Source: CAZESH01 sp964514665 (GTDB taxonomy: Bacteria > Bacillota > Bacilli > Paenibacillales > KCTC-25726). Taken from it: DNA of 10,808 nt. Below, one piece after another: positions 1-5,851 of this stretch. The DNA is taken from positions 1 to 10,808 of the forward strand of contig CAZESH010000138.1 in NCBI GenBank assembly GCA_964514665.1, read 5' to 3'. How positions within the stretch are numbered: the stretch's first letter is position 1; each line of letters starts with the position of its first letter. The notes below the pieces were generated by a model. It searched no databases. It was not told the origin of the DNA and worked only from the letters and a program-made list of their open reading frames with translations. The translations under genes and the position numbers were made by a program.

Positions 1-147
1 GGATTGAATGATGAGAGGCGATTCCAATTCCGAGGCAGCTTCTACAACCGCCTGCAGCATTTCCAACGTATGAACGTTAAACGCGGCCACACAATAACCT
101 TCTTCTCTTGCTTTCCGCAGCATTGGCGTCGAACTGACTAGTGGCAT
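1..147 (-). CDS. Class II fructose/tagatose-bisphosphate aldolase, N-terminal fragment
   Basis: Only the first 49 codons are in the window; the gene continues past base 1. The protein begins MPLVSSTPMLRKAREEGY and continues through VAAFNVHTLEMLQAVVEAA, the well-known start of class II (zinc-dependent) aldolases of the FbaA/GatY/KbaY group: strand 1 of the TIM barrel with its AFNV motif, then helix 1. The family cleaves fructose-1,6- or tagatose-1,6-bisphosphate into dihydroxyacetone phosphate and glyceraldehyde-3-phosphate. The zinc ligands and specificity residues lie outside the window, so the substrate cannot be read here. The ATG at 147-145 follows a GTGGGGA-type ribosome binding site. 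It starts 56 nt after the DeoR gene's stop with no visible terminator between, so co-transcription with the regulator and SIS gene is likely. With an AgaS-like SIS protein upstream, a tagatose-bisphosphate role is attractive, but that is inference. Confidence 0.85.
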   Translation of the reverse strand, partial: MPLVSSTPMLRKAREEGYCVAAFNVHTLEMLQAVVEAASELESPLIIQS

Positions 148-203
148 ACTTTTCCCCACTTTCCAGAATTGTTTTTGCGTGCACGATTCTAAATCATGTT
201 CGC

Positions 204-974
204 TTATGGAGTATAAATTCGTACTCCCGATTTTTCGCACAATTCAATAAAATCGGGTTCAGGTTTCTGGTCTGTAATTATGGCATGGACACTCTGAAGA
301 GGTGCAATGGTAAATAGCGAAGCCCGTCCAATTTTGGAATGATCGGACACGGCATAGACTTTACTCGACCGTGCAATCATCAGTTGCGCGATGCGATTTT
401 CCATTTCCGAGTACATGGTGAATCCATGTTCCTTCGTTACTCCTCCTATACCCAAAAACATCTTGGTCACGTTGATTCCTTCTATCACTTTCTCCGCCAA
501 AGGCCCGCATAGTTCATAACTTTTGCTGCGCATTACCCCGCCAGTGGTCACTACCTGAATATCTTCCGCATCGGCCAATTCCATGGCGATGTTGACCGCG
601 TTAGTGACAACCGTTATGCCCTTTTTGTTCTTTAGAGCCTTGGCAATCAAGTAGGTGGTGGTTCCGCCCGTCAATCCGACTACGTCTCCTTCCTGCACGA
701 GATCGGCTGCAACTGAGGCGATCATTTCTTTTTCCTTCCAGTAAACCTTACGCTTTTCCGAAAACGAAATCTCCGCGGCACTTCCGCCTTCATAAATCGC
801 TCCACCGATTGTACGGATGATTTGCCCCGACTTTTCCAGAACTTCGAGATCCCTCCGTGCGGTGGCTTCCGAACATCCGAAATGTTCGATGATTCCCTGC
901 ACCGTAATCCTTCCCTGCTCCCTGATCAACTCGACAAGTTGATTGCGACGCTGTTCGACTTTGGACTGCTCCAT
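204..974 (-). CDS. DeoR-family transcriptional repressor
   Basis: A 256-residue protein of the usual length for DeoR/GlpR/AgaR sugar regulators. Residues about 5-60 form the N-terminal winged helix-turn-helix, with the signature SEATARRDLEVLEKSG (residues 35-50) followed by the wing RTIGGAI. Residues about 75-256 form the DeoRC sensor, related to ribose-5-phosphate isomerase, with LTGGTTT (101-107), TNAV (124-127), TTGG (143-146), LGIGG (174-178) and the conserved DHSKIG (211-216). Such proteins repress carbohydrate operons and release DNA on binding a phosphorylated sugar. I chose the ATG at 974 because AAGGAG lies 10 nt upstream; the longer frame to 1028 would be translated out of palindrome copy 1. 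It lies between the SIS enzyme and the aldolase, as expected for a local repressor of a ketose/amino-sugar pathway. Candidate operators are 2200-2227 and 8933-8949; the link is inference. Confidence 0.92.
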   Translation of the reverse strand: MEQSKVEQRRNQLVELIREQGRITVQGIIEHFGCSEATARRDLEVLEKSGQIIRTIGGAIYEGGSAAEISFSEKRKVYWKEKEMIASVAADLVQEGDVVGLTGGTTTYLIAKALKNKKGITVVTNAVNIAMELADAEDIQVVTTGGVMRSKSYELCGPLAEKVIEGINVTKMFLGIGGVTKEHGFTMYSEMENRIAQLMIARSSKVYAVSDHSKIGRASLFTIAPLQSVHAIITDQKPEPDFIELCEKSGVRIYTP

Positions 975-1002
975 GCTAACTTCACTCCTTATTAGCGGCC
1001 TA

Positions 1003-1102
1003 GGACGCGTAACGAAATTAGTTGTCACTTTTGCTGGCGAAATATCAGCGGGTTAGTGATTTTCGCCAGCAATTTAGTGCAAGTTATTTCGTTACGCTGT
1101 CC
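1003..1102 (-). repeat. 100-bp palindromic element, copy 1
   Basis: This is a near-perfect inverted repeat beginning GGACGCGTAACGAAAT and ending ATTTCGTTACGCTGTCC on the plus strand. The inner arms are GCTGGCGAAA/TTTCGCCAGC, and ATCA/TGAT closes a 9-nt loop GCGGGTTAG. It is identical over all 100 bp to the reverse complement of copy 2. It fills the gap between the SIS gene and the DeoR gene: its outermost base is the G of the SIS gene's TAG stop codon, and the DeoR ribosome binding site begins 12 nt beyond its other end. The dinucleotide TA flanks both sides. No U-tract follows the stem, so it does not look like an intrinsic terminator. Confidence 0.95.
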
Positions 1103-2157
1103 TACAGTTTAACAACCTGCGTGAGGTTGCGGGGAAAATCCGGATTCAAACCTTTCTTCAAGGAGGTGTAATATCCGTAGTATTGAAGAAACGGCAGGTA
1201 CAATACGCTTCTCGCTTCGTCTGACACGTGTCGACTTCCTACTTCCACCACCAGATCGGCAAAATCCGTATCCTTCCCTTTTTCTGCTGTAACGATTGTA
1301 ACATAAGCACCATAGTCTTTCATTTCCTCGGCCACTTTCAACTCTTGAGCTCTCGATTTTTCAGAAAGCAGAAAAACCAGGCAAGTGCTGCCGTCTACAA
1401 TGGACTTCGGACCGTGGCGAAATTCCAGAGTGCCGAAATTTTCCGTCCAAACGTTGGCCATTTCTTTCAACTTCAGGCAACCTTCCTGTGCAATGCCGCC
1501 ATAAGCATTCATGCCGAGGAAAACAGTCTTGTTAAAATCGTGATTTCTCACCAGAACCTTGGCCGTTGAATCCGCCTCATTCACCACATTTCCGCAAAAA
1601 CCTTGCACTTCTGCGAGTTCATTGAACAGGTCTTTCTGTCCCGATGCTTTGGCAATCGCCCACTGCATCAGAATAATCATGCTGCTGAGAGATTTGGTCA
1701 TGACGGTGCTCTGCTCTTTTCCCTTCGGTGATACCAAACAGTCGCACAAGGCAGCCATGCTGCTGTTCTCATAGCATGTAATCCCGCAAATTTCCCAGTC
1801 CGGCAAACTTTTTGCCAATTTCAGCGCCTCAATGACTTCAGTCGATTCCCCTGAGCGGGAAACCCCAATCAACAATCTGCGCTTTCCTGGAGGTGCATTC
1901 TCCTTCCGAAATAATAAAATTTCCGAAGAAGACAAGCTAATGGCGTTTTTCCCCAACCAGCTTCTATAAGTGGCAGCCATCGTCATAGCCTGATAGTAGG
2001 AGGAACCCGAGCCGATAAAGATGACTTCGTCAATATCGTCTCTTCCTAAATATTTGGATATCCAAATATTTTCTTGGAGAGCTACTTTTCCGGCCTCGAT
2101 CAGCGCTTCGGATTGTGAACTAATTTCGGAATAAGTCAACTGTCCTTTATCTGTCAT
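1102..2157 (-). CDS. AgaS/GlmS-like SIS-domain sugar-phosphate isomerase/deaminase
   Basis: A 351-residue cytosolic protein with two SIS (sugar isomerase) domains and no glutaminase domain, belonging to COG2222. Visible motifs are the phosphate-binding loop FIGSGSSYY (47-55), SRSGES (100-105), EGCLKLKE (225-232), EFRHGPKSI (245-253) and the C-terminal NPDFPRNLTQVVKL. By alignment with GlmS, K229, E232 and H248 match E. coli GlmS K485, E488 and H504, so isomerase/deaminase chemistry on an amino-sugar or ketose 6-phosphate is likely. The GlmS Schiff-base lysine K603 appears to be Q347, so it is not a plain GlmS isomerase. FraB/FrlB deglycases also use this fold, but their motif here is different. 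The ATG at 2157 follows AAGGGG. The stop TAG shares its last base with palindrome copy 1. It is the first gene of the SIS-DeoR-aldolase unit, behind its own promoter at 2195-2223. Confidence 0.88.
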   Translation of the reverse strand: MTDKGQLTYSEISSQSEALIEAGKVALQENIWISKYLGRDDIDEVIFIGSGSSYYQAMTMAATYRSWLGKNAISLSSSEILLFRKENAPPGKRRLLIGVSRSGESTEVIEALKLAKSLPDWEICGITCYENSSMAALCDCLVSPKGKEQSTVMTKSLSSMIILMQWAIAKASGQKDLFNELAEVQGFCGNVVNEADSTAKVLVRNHDFNKTVFLGMNAYGGIAQEGCLKLKEMANVWTENFGTLEFRHGPKSIVDGSTCLVFLLSEKSRAQELKVAEEMKDYGAYVTIVTAEKGKDTDFADLVVEVGSRHVSDEARSVLYLPFLQYYGYYTSLKKGLNPDFPRNLTQVVKL

Positions 2158-2194
2158 TCATATCTACCCCTTTGCAATTACAATCTCTTATGAA

Positions 2195-2223
2195 ATTTTA
2201 AATCATAATTATGATTTTTACAA
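2195..2223 (-). promoter_or_regulatory. Predicted sigma-A promoter of the SIS-deoR-aldolase unit
   Basis: On the minus strand TTGTAA (2223-2218) is followed after exactly 17 nt by TAAAAT (2200-2195); these match the -35 and -10 consensus at 4/6 and 5/6. Transcription would begin near 2188, about 30 nt before the SIS ATG. The spacer is almost entirely occupied by a palindrome, which fits a repressed promoter. Confidence 0.6.
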
Positions 2224-2227
2224 TCAT
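2200..2227. promoter_or_regulatory. Candidate operator: two overlapping palindromes
   Basis: Two inverted repeats overlap here: the perfect 18-mer AAATCATAATTATGATTT (2200-2217) and ATGATTTTTACAATCAT (2211-2227, arms ATGATT/AATCAT, 5-nt centre). The second matches 14 of 17 bases of 8933-8949 upstream of the oxidoreductase. Together they cover the -35 element and spacer of the SIS promoter, the position of a repressor site. The DeoR protein encoded at 204-974 is the obvious candidate ligand; this is inferred, not shown. Confidence 0.55.
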
Positions 2228-2352
2228 TATTTTTGCGAAATATTAATTTTTTTCAAAACGTAATCTATCCTTGGAGAATTGAAAATAGATGCCATCTTAT
2301 CCGGCTTGAATTTTGAAACATCAGCGTGATCGTTATAACAAACGGGTTTCAT
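2227..2352 (-). other. Unsupported 41-codon reading frame, possible gene remnant
   Basis: In the gap between the operon-closing hairpin and the SIS promoter, a minus-strand frame starts at ATG 2352 and encodes MKPVCYNDHADVSKFKPDK followed by MASIFNSPRIDYVL and a lysine-rich tail. Its composition is protein-like and soluble, but no ribosome binding site precedes the ATG, no promoter is evident, and I do not recognise a family. It could be the residue of a decayed gene or chance. It overlaps the operator at its 3' end. Confidence 0.2.
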
Positions 2353-2373
2353 GAAATGATTTAGTTTGAATTG

Positions 2374-2422
2374 AAACCAAAAAAGACGATTTCGGTATGA
2401 TTGAAATCGTCTTTTTTGGTTT
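2374..2422 (-). terminator. Strong hairpin terminator after the permease genes
   Basis: A 20-bp perfect inverted repeat (2374-2393 with 2403-2422) with a 9-nt loop lies just after the TAA of permease 2 at 2432. In minus-strand RNA the right arm reads GAAATCGTCTTTTTTGGTT, so the U-run is inside the stem; on the plus strand a mirror U-run is present, making it potentially bidirectional. It separates the transporter operon from the SIS-deoR-aldolase unit. Confidence 0.85.
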
Positions 2423-2431
2423 TGCATCTTA

Positions 2432-3265
2432 TTATCCTTTTGTCGCTCCAAGCGCAATTCCTTCCACAAAATGCTTTTGAAGGAAAAGGAAAAGCAAAAT
2501 CATGGGCCATATCGCAAGCAGCGAACCCGCCATCAGCAGCGGATAATTGGTGATGTACTGTCCTTGAAGTGAAGCAAGTCCTGCAGATAAAGGCATTTTA
2601 TCCGGCGAATTTATGACGATCAAAGGCCACATCAGATCATTCCATGACCAGAGCGCGGTTAATATGGCCAAAGCAATTAATCCGGGTTTGGCCAACGGAA
2701 GCAAAATCCTATAGTAAATTTGAAAATGATTGCAGCCGTCGATTTTTGCCGCCTCTTCAAGCTCTTTCGGCAGCGATAAAAAGAATTGCCTAAGCAAAAA
2801 GGTTCCGAACGCACTGAAAAGTCCCGGTACGATTAATGCCGTCAACGTATTCATCCAATGCATCTTCACCATAATCAAATACTGCGGAATCAAATAGGCT
2901 TGGCTCGGAATCATTAAAATCGATAGCAGCAAAACAAAAATAAAGTTTCTTCCCGGAAAGGAAATTCTTGCAAACGCATAGGCCGCCAGCGAACAGGTAA
3001 TCAATTGTCCAAATGTTTTTGCCAGCGTTGTGGAGACTGTATTCCAATAAAACTTAAAGAAGGGGAGCGTTTGGAAAATATCAGAAAAGTTTTTCCACTT
3101 ATATTCTTTGGGAAAAATGATGGGAGGTACATGGGTTGCTTCACCGATTGATTTAACGGAGGTCAAAAGCATCCAGACAAACGGAACGACCATCAAGATA
3201 GCTCCAATGATCAAAAGAACATGGATCAATAATACTTTTATATAAAGAGTTTTCACTTTTGGCAT
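2432..3265 (-). CDS. Carbohydrate ABC transporter permease, CUT1 family (MalG/UgpE-like)
   Basis: A 277-residue integral membrane protein of the binding-protein-dependent transport family. The first helix is at about residues 9-32, with further hydrophobic segments near 78-98, 108-133, 138-160, 193-215 and 243-262, giving six. The cytoplasmic coupling loop carries the EAA motif ELEEAAKIDGCNHFQIYYR (168-186), followed by ILLPLAKPG, which docks the ATPase subunit. With permease 1 it forms the membrane channel of a sugar importer. The ATG at 3265 has AAGGAGG about 10 nt upstream; a nearer ATG at the ribosome binding site is out of frame. Only 15 nt separate it from permease 1, so the two are co-translated. 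It is the last gene before the terminator at 2374-2422. No ATP-binding gene accompanies it. Confidence 0.95.
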   Translation of the reverse strand: MPKVKTLYIKVLLIHVLLIIGAILMVVPFVWMLLTSVKSIGEATHVPPIIFPKEYKWKNFSDIFQTLPFFKFYWNTVSTTLAKTFGQLITCSLAAYAFARISFPGRNFIFVLLLSILMIPSQAYLIPQYLIMVKMHWMNTLTALIVPGLFSAFGTFLLRQFFLSLPKELEEAAKIDGCNHFQIYYRILLPLAKPGLIALAILTALWSWNDLMWPLIVINSPDKMPLSAGLASLQGQYITNYPLLMAGSLLAIWPMILLFLFLQKHFVEGIALGATKG

Positions 3266-3280
3266 TCCATATGTCCCTCC

Positions 3281-4222
3281 TTATTCATAGTGAACCCATT
3301 TTTTCTGAAAAACAAATTGTATAATGGTGATCAACATAATGACCATAAAAAGCAGCAGTGCAATCGCTGTGGCATAACCCTTGTCATTTAGCAGGAAAGC
3401 CAGTTTAAAGAAATAATAAACAATAGTTTCCGTGGCATTAATGGCCAAACTGTTCGGACCGATCATCATGAAGACTAATTCGAACACCTGCAGTGTATTT
3501 ATTAACGAAATGACCGTCAAAAAGAAAAATGTCGGAGTTAAAAGAGGCAGTGTGATCCTGAAAAATCGAACAAAAGACCCTGCTCCGTCAATCGAAGCCG
3601 CTTCATATAGGGTCGGATTGATTCCCTGCAACCCCGAAATAATAATGATCATGTTATAACCGATAGCCCCCCATATCGCAACTAACGACAAGGAATAAAG
3701 CGCGATATTGGGATCGGTGATCCATTGCGGCTTTACGTGGGCAAACGGGCCGATAGCTGCATTCAACAAACCGTAATCTGCGTTGTATAGCCATTTCCAA
3801 ACCATGGCAACAGCAGCAGGCATGGTGACTACGGGGAGAAAATACAGCGTTCGGTATGCAGGAATCCCTCTGATTTTTTGGTTCAAAAGAATGGCAACCA
3901 AAGTTGAGAGAAAAATGCTGAGTGGTACCGTACAAATCGTGTAGATTAACGTATTTTTCAAAGATATCCATAATTCCGTATCATGCATCATCCGCTTGTA
4001 ATTTGTCAGGCCGTCCCACTTGTATTTGCCGAAACTGTTCCACTTCGTAAAACTTAAATAAACGGTCTGAAGAAGCGGCCAAAAATGAAAAATCATCGTG
4101 CCTAATACTGTAGGAGCTATCATTAAATATGCCCAAAAATAATCGTTCTTTTTCATTCTGCTTAACGATTTGGTTTTTAGCCCCACAGGTGCCGATATTG
4201 CGGTTTTTCCCTCAATACTCAA
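3281..4222 (-). CDS. Carbohydrate ABC transporter permease, CUT1 family (MalF/UgpA-like)
   Basis: A 313-residue membrane protein with a long basic N-terminal tail and hydrophobic segments near residues 30-57, 90-113, 124-146, 173-197, 228-255 and 285-305. The EAA coupling loop reads YEAASIDGAGSFVRFFRITL (206-225), followed by PLLTP. This is the ugpA/malF-type partner of the permease downstream, moving an oligosaccharide or sugar conjugate handed over by the lipoprotein at 4404-5744. I chose the TTG at 4222 because GGGAGG lies 7 nt upstream and no in-frame ATG fits. The gap to the binding-protein gene is unusually long for a transport operon (181 nt) and holds a GC-rich hairpin and palindrome copy 2, which suggests that the permeases are expressed less than the binding protein. 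Confidence 0.94.
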   Translation of the reverse strand: MSIEGKTAISAPVGLKTKSLSRMKKNDYFWAYLMIAPTVLGTMIFHFWPLLQTVYLSFTKWNSFGKYKWDGLTNYKRMMHDTELWISLKNTLIYTICTVPLSIFLSTLVAILLNQKIRGIPAYRTLYFLPVVTMPAAVAMVWKWLYNADYGLLNAAIGPFAHVKPQWITDPNIALYSLSLVAIWGAIGYNMIIIISGLQGINPTLYEAASIDGAGSFVRFFRITLPLLTPTFFFLTVISLINTLQVFELVFMMIGPNSLAINATETIVYYFFKLAFLLNDKGYATAIALLLFMVIMLITIIQFVFQKKWVHYE

Positions 4223-4256
4223 TCAAATGCCTCCCTTTTCGACTAATGGGAAAGTT

Positions 4257-4356
4257 GGACAGCGTAACGAAATAACTTGCACTAAATTGCTGGCGAAAAT
4301 CACTAACCCGCTGATATTTCGCCAGCAAAAGTGACAACTAATTTCGTTACGCGTCC
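4257..4356 (+). repeat. 100-bp palindromic element, copy 2
   Basis: This copy begins GGACAGCGTAACGAAATAAC and ends CTAATTTCGTTACGCGTCC on the plus strand. It is 100/100 identical to copy 1 in inverted orientation. It lies between the binding-protein gene and permease 1, ending 21 nt before the permease ribosome binding site. TT flanks both ends (4255-4256 and 4357-4358), consistent with a 2-bp target duplication. Confidence 0.95.
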
Positions 4357-4364
4357 TTGGTATT

Positions 4365-4384
4365 GGCCCCCCGGAAGGGGGGCC
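4365..4384 (-). promoter_or_regulatory. GC-rich intercistronic hairpin after the binding-protein gene
   Basis: GGCCCCCC and GGGGGGCC form a perfect 8-bp stem with a 4-nt loop, 19 nt after the TGA-TAA stop of the sugar-binding protein. No U-tract follows in the minus-strand transcript, so it is unlikely to be a full terminator. Such hairpins between binding-protein and permease genes commonly stabilise the upstream mRNA or thin out transcription, giving excess binding protein; that role is inferred from position. Confidence 0.7.
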
Positions 4385-4403
4385 GTACCGCTTTGATTAG
4401 TTA

Positions 4404-5744
4404 TCAGTTCTTTTCTGCTGCCAATATTTTATCGCCTTGTTCGGTTACCGCTTTGGCGGCATCTTCAATACTCATTTGACCTGCCCAAGCTTTGGTGAAA
4501 TAATCAGTTTCAAGCTGCTGCCATTTGCGTGTATTTAAAGAGACGGGATAAGGCATTGAATACTTGAGCTCATCAATGAACACTTGCAAATGGAAGTTTG
4601 GATTTGATTGAACCCAAGGATCTTGGGTTCCGTTGTATGCCGGGATGACCGTACCGGAATTCGCTTGAATATCTGCTGCCTCTTTTGAACCCAGGAATTT
4701 CAAGAATTCCCAAGCCTGATCTGGATACTTCGTGTTCTTGGCTACGACGTTTCCAAGCCCGTGTATGACGGTTGCTCTTTTTTTGCCTTGGGGCATCGGA
4801 GCGACATCGACTTTATCTTTCGTATATTCATTCGCCGCATACTCAACCTGCATCCACGAGCCGGCATAAATCATCGCTACTTTCCCGGATTCAAACAGCG
4901 CATTGGGTTCAGTATCCGTCATTTGGGCCTGAGTCGGCGAAGAGCCGTCTTCAATCAGACTTGTCCAGAACTTTAATCCATCAATGGCTTCAGGCTGATC
5001 ATAACCGAGCTTTTTCTTGTCTCCCGAAATAATAAATCCTCCATTTTGGAAAATGGTGTTATAGAAGCCTTCTTGATTGGCCATCTGGGCTGCAATGCCA
5101 TATATCCCTTTGCTCGAATCGGTTAGTTTTTTTGCCACTGTATGGAGTTTTTCCCAATCCCATGTATTGTCCGGATAAGGAACATTTGCGGCGTCAAACA
5201 ACTTCTTGTTGTACCAAAGTCCGATCGTGTCAAAATCTTTTGGAAATCCATAGGGTTCCCCTTTATAGGAGTATAGATCGACCAATGACTTTGGATATAC
5301 GCTCATATCAATGCCCTCGGCGGTAATTTTGCCCTTGATCGGCATCAGCATATCATTTGATGCATACAAATCAAAATTCGCCGCATTCAGCCAAAAAAGA
5401 TCGGGAAGCGTACTTGCGGAGGCGGCAGTTTCAAGCTTTTGCCAATATTGATCCCAAGGCGTAACTTCAACCTTCACGTCGATATTGGGGTGGGTTTCTT
5501 TGAATTTCGCAACGATCTTCTGCATCGCGGGTTCTTGGTTTTTATCCCATATGGCGTACCGGAGGGATACGTTTTTGGCGTCAGACGAGCCGCCGCTATT
5601 TCCGCTCGTTTCCGCAGGCGTGCTGGTGGCAGCACCGCTATCATTTGAGCCGGTACTTTTAGTTTCACCGCCGCTTGATGAGTTGGAGCAAGCAGAAAGC
5701 AGAATAACGAAAACAACCAGCAATAAAGATAATAACTTTTTCAA
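4404..5744 (-). CDS. Sugar-binding lipoprotein of a CUT1 ABC transporter
   Basis: A 446-residue extracellular solute-binding protein (family 1, UgpB/MalE-like). Residues 1-18 are a lipoprotein signal peptide, MKKLLSLLLVVFVILLSA, ending in a lipobox LSAC with the lipidated cysteine at 19. A flexible Ser/Gly/Thr linker runs to about residue 55, followed by the bilobed binding domain starting VSLRYAIWDKN. Typical family segments include FKETHPNIDVKVEVTPW, LPDLFWLNA and the C-terminal WEFLKFLGSKEAA. It captures the sugar outside the membrane and delivers it to the two permeases. The start is TTG at 5744: GAAGGGGG lies 7 nt upstream and it gives a normal signal peptide, whereas the ATG at 5801 would add a polar N-terminus. 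The ligand cannot be read from the sequence. Tandem stop codons TGA and TAA end the gene. Confidence 0.94.
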   Translation of the reverse strand: MKKLLSLLLVVFVILLSACSNSSSGGETKSTGSNDSGAATSTPAETSGNSGGSSDAKNVSLRYAIWDKNQEPAMQKIVAKFKETHPNIDVKVEVTPWDQYWQKLETAASASTLPDLFWLNAANFDLYASNDMLMPIKGKITAEGIDMSVYPKSLVDLYSYKGEPYGFPKDFDTIGLWYNKKLFDAANVPYPDNTWDWEKLHTVAKKLTDSSKGIYGIAAQMANQEGFYNTIFQNGGFIISGDKKKLGYDQPEAIDGLKFWTSLIEDGSSPTQAQMTDTEPNALFESGKVAMIYAGSWMQVEYAANEYTKDKVDVAPMPQGKKRATVIHGLGNVVAKNTKYPDQAWEFLKFLGSKEAADIQANSGTVIPAYNGTQDPWVQSNPNFHLQVFIDELKYSMPYPVSLNTRKWQQLETDYFTKAWAGQMSIEDAAKAVTEQGDKILAAEKN

Positions 5745-5830
5745 AGGTAAGTCCCCCTTCTTAAAATAAGTAAATTTTGAAGTGCTTGAATATCCCTGCA
5801 TTTTTCACTGTTTCGCTTCTTTTTTATCAC
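5741..5830 (-). other. Possible 29-codon leader frame coupled to the binding-protein start
   Basis: A very strong Shine-Dalgarno-like sequence, GGAGGAGGTGAT, lies in the gap after the GGT-like gene without an ATG at the right distance. A GTG inside it (5830-5828) opens a lysine/arginine-rich frame, VIKKKRNSEKCRDIQALQNL followed by nine more residues. Its TGA stop overlaps the TTG start of the lipoprotein gene as TTGA, the layout of translational coupling. The GTG is too close to the ribosome binding site, so the frame may be a decayed start rather than a real gene. Confidence 0.25.
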
Positions 5831-5851
5831 CTCCTCCAATTGTTCACAGGG

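Noticed and set aside
975..1028. N-terminal extension of the DeoR protein to 1028
   Set aside because: The first part comes from palindrome copy 1, and the ATG at 974 has AAGGAG at the right distance and the usual DeoR N-terminus.
1003..1102. Palindrome copies as ordinary rho-independent terminators
   Set aside because: The stems are much longer than usual, internally mismatched and not followed by a U-tract, and they lie between genes that appear co-transcribed.
1228..1774. Two plus-strand frames opposite the SIS gene
   Set aside because: They are shadows of the SIS gene with no ribosome binding site support or family features.
1102..2157. SIS protein as a FrlB/FraB-type fructosamine-6-phosphate deglycase
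   Set aside because: The motif around the catalytic histidine is EFRHGPKSI, as in AgaS/GlmS, rather than the EYFHGPFE form I recall for FrlB; the operon make-up resembles frl loci only loosely.
5745..5801. ATG at 5801 as the start of the sugar-binding lipoprotein
   Set aside because: It would put about 19 polar residues before the signal peptide, and the strong ribosome binding site lies too far upstream of it; TTG 5744 has its own site.
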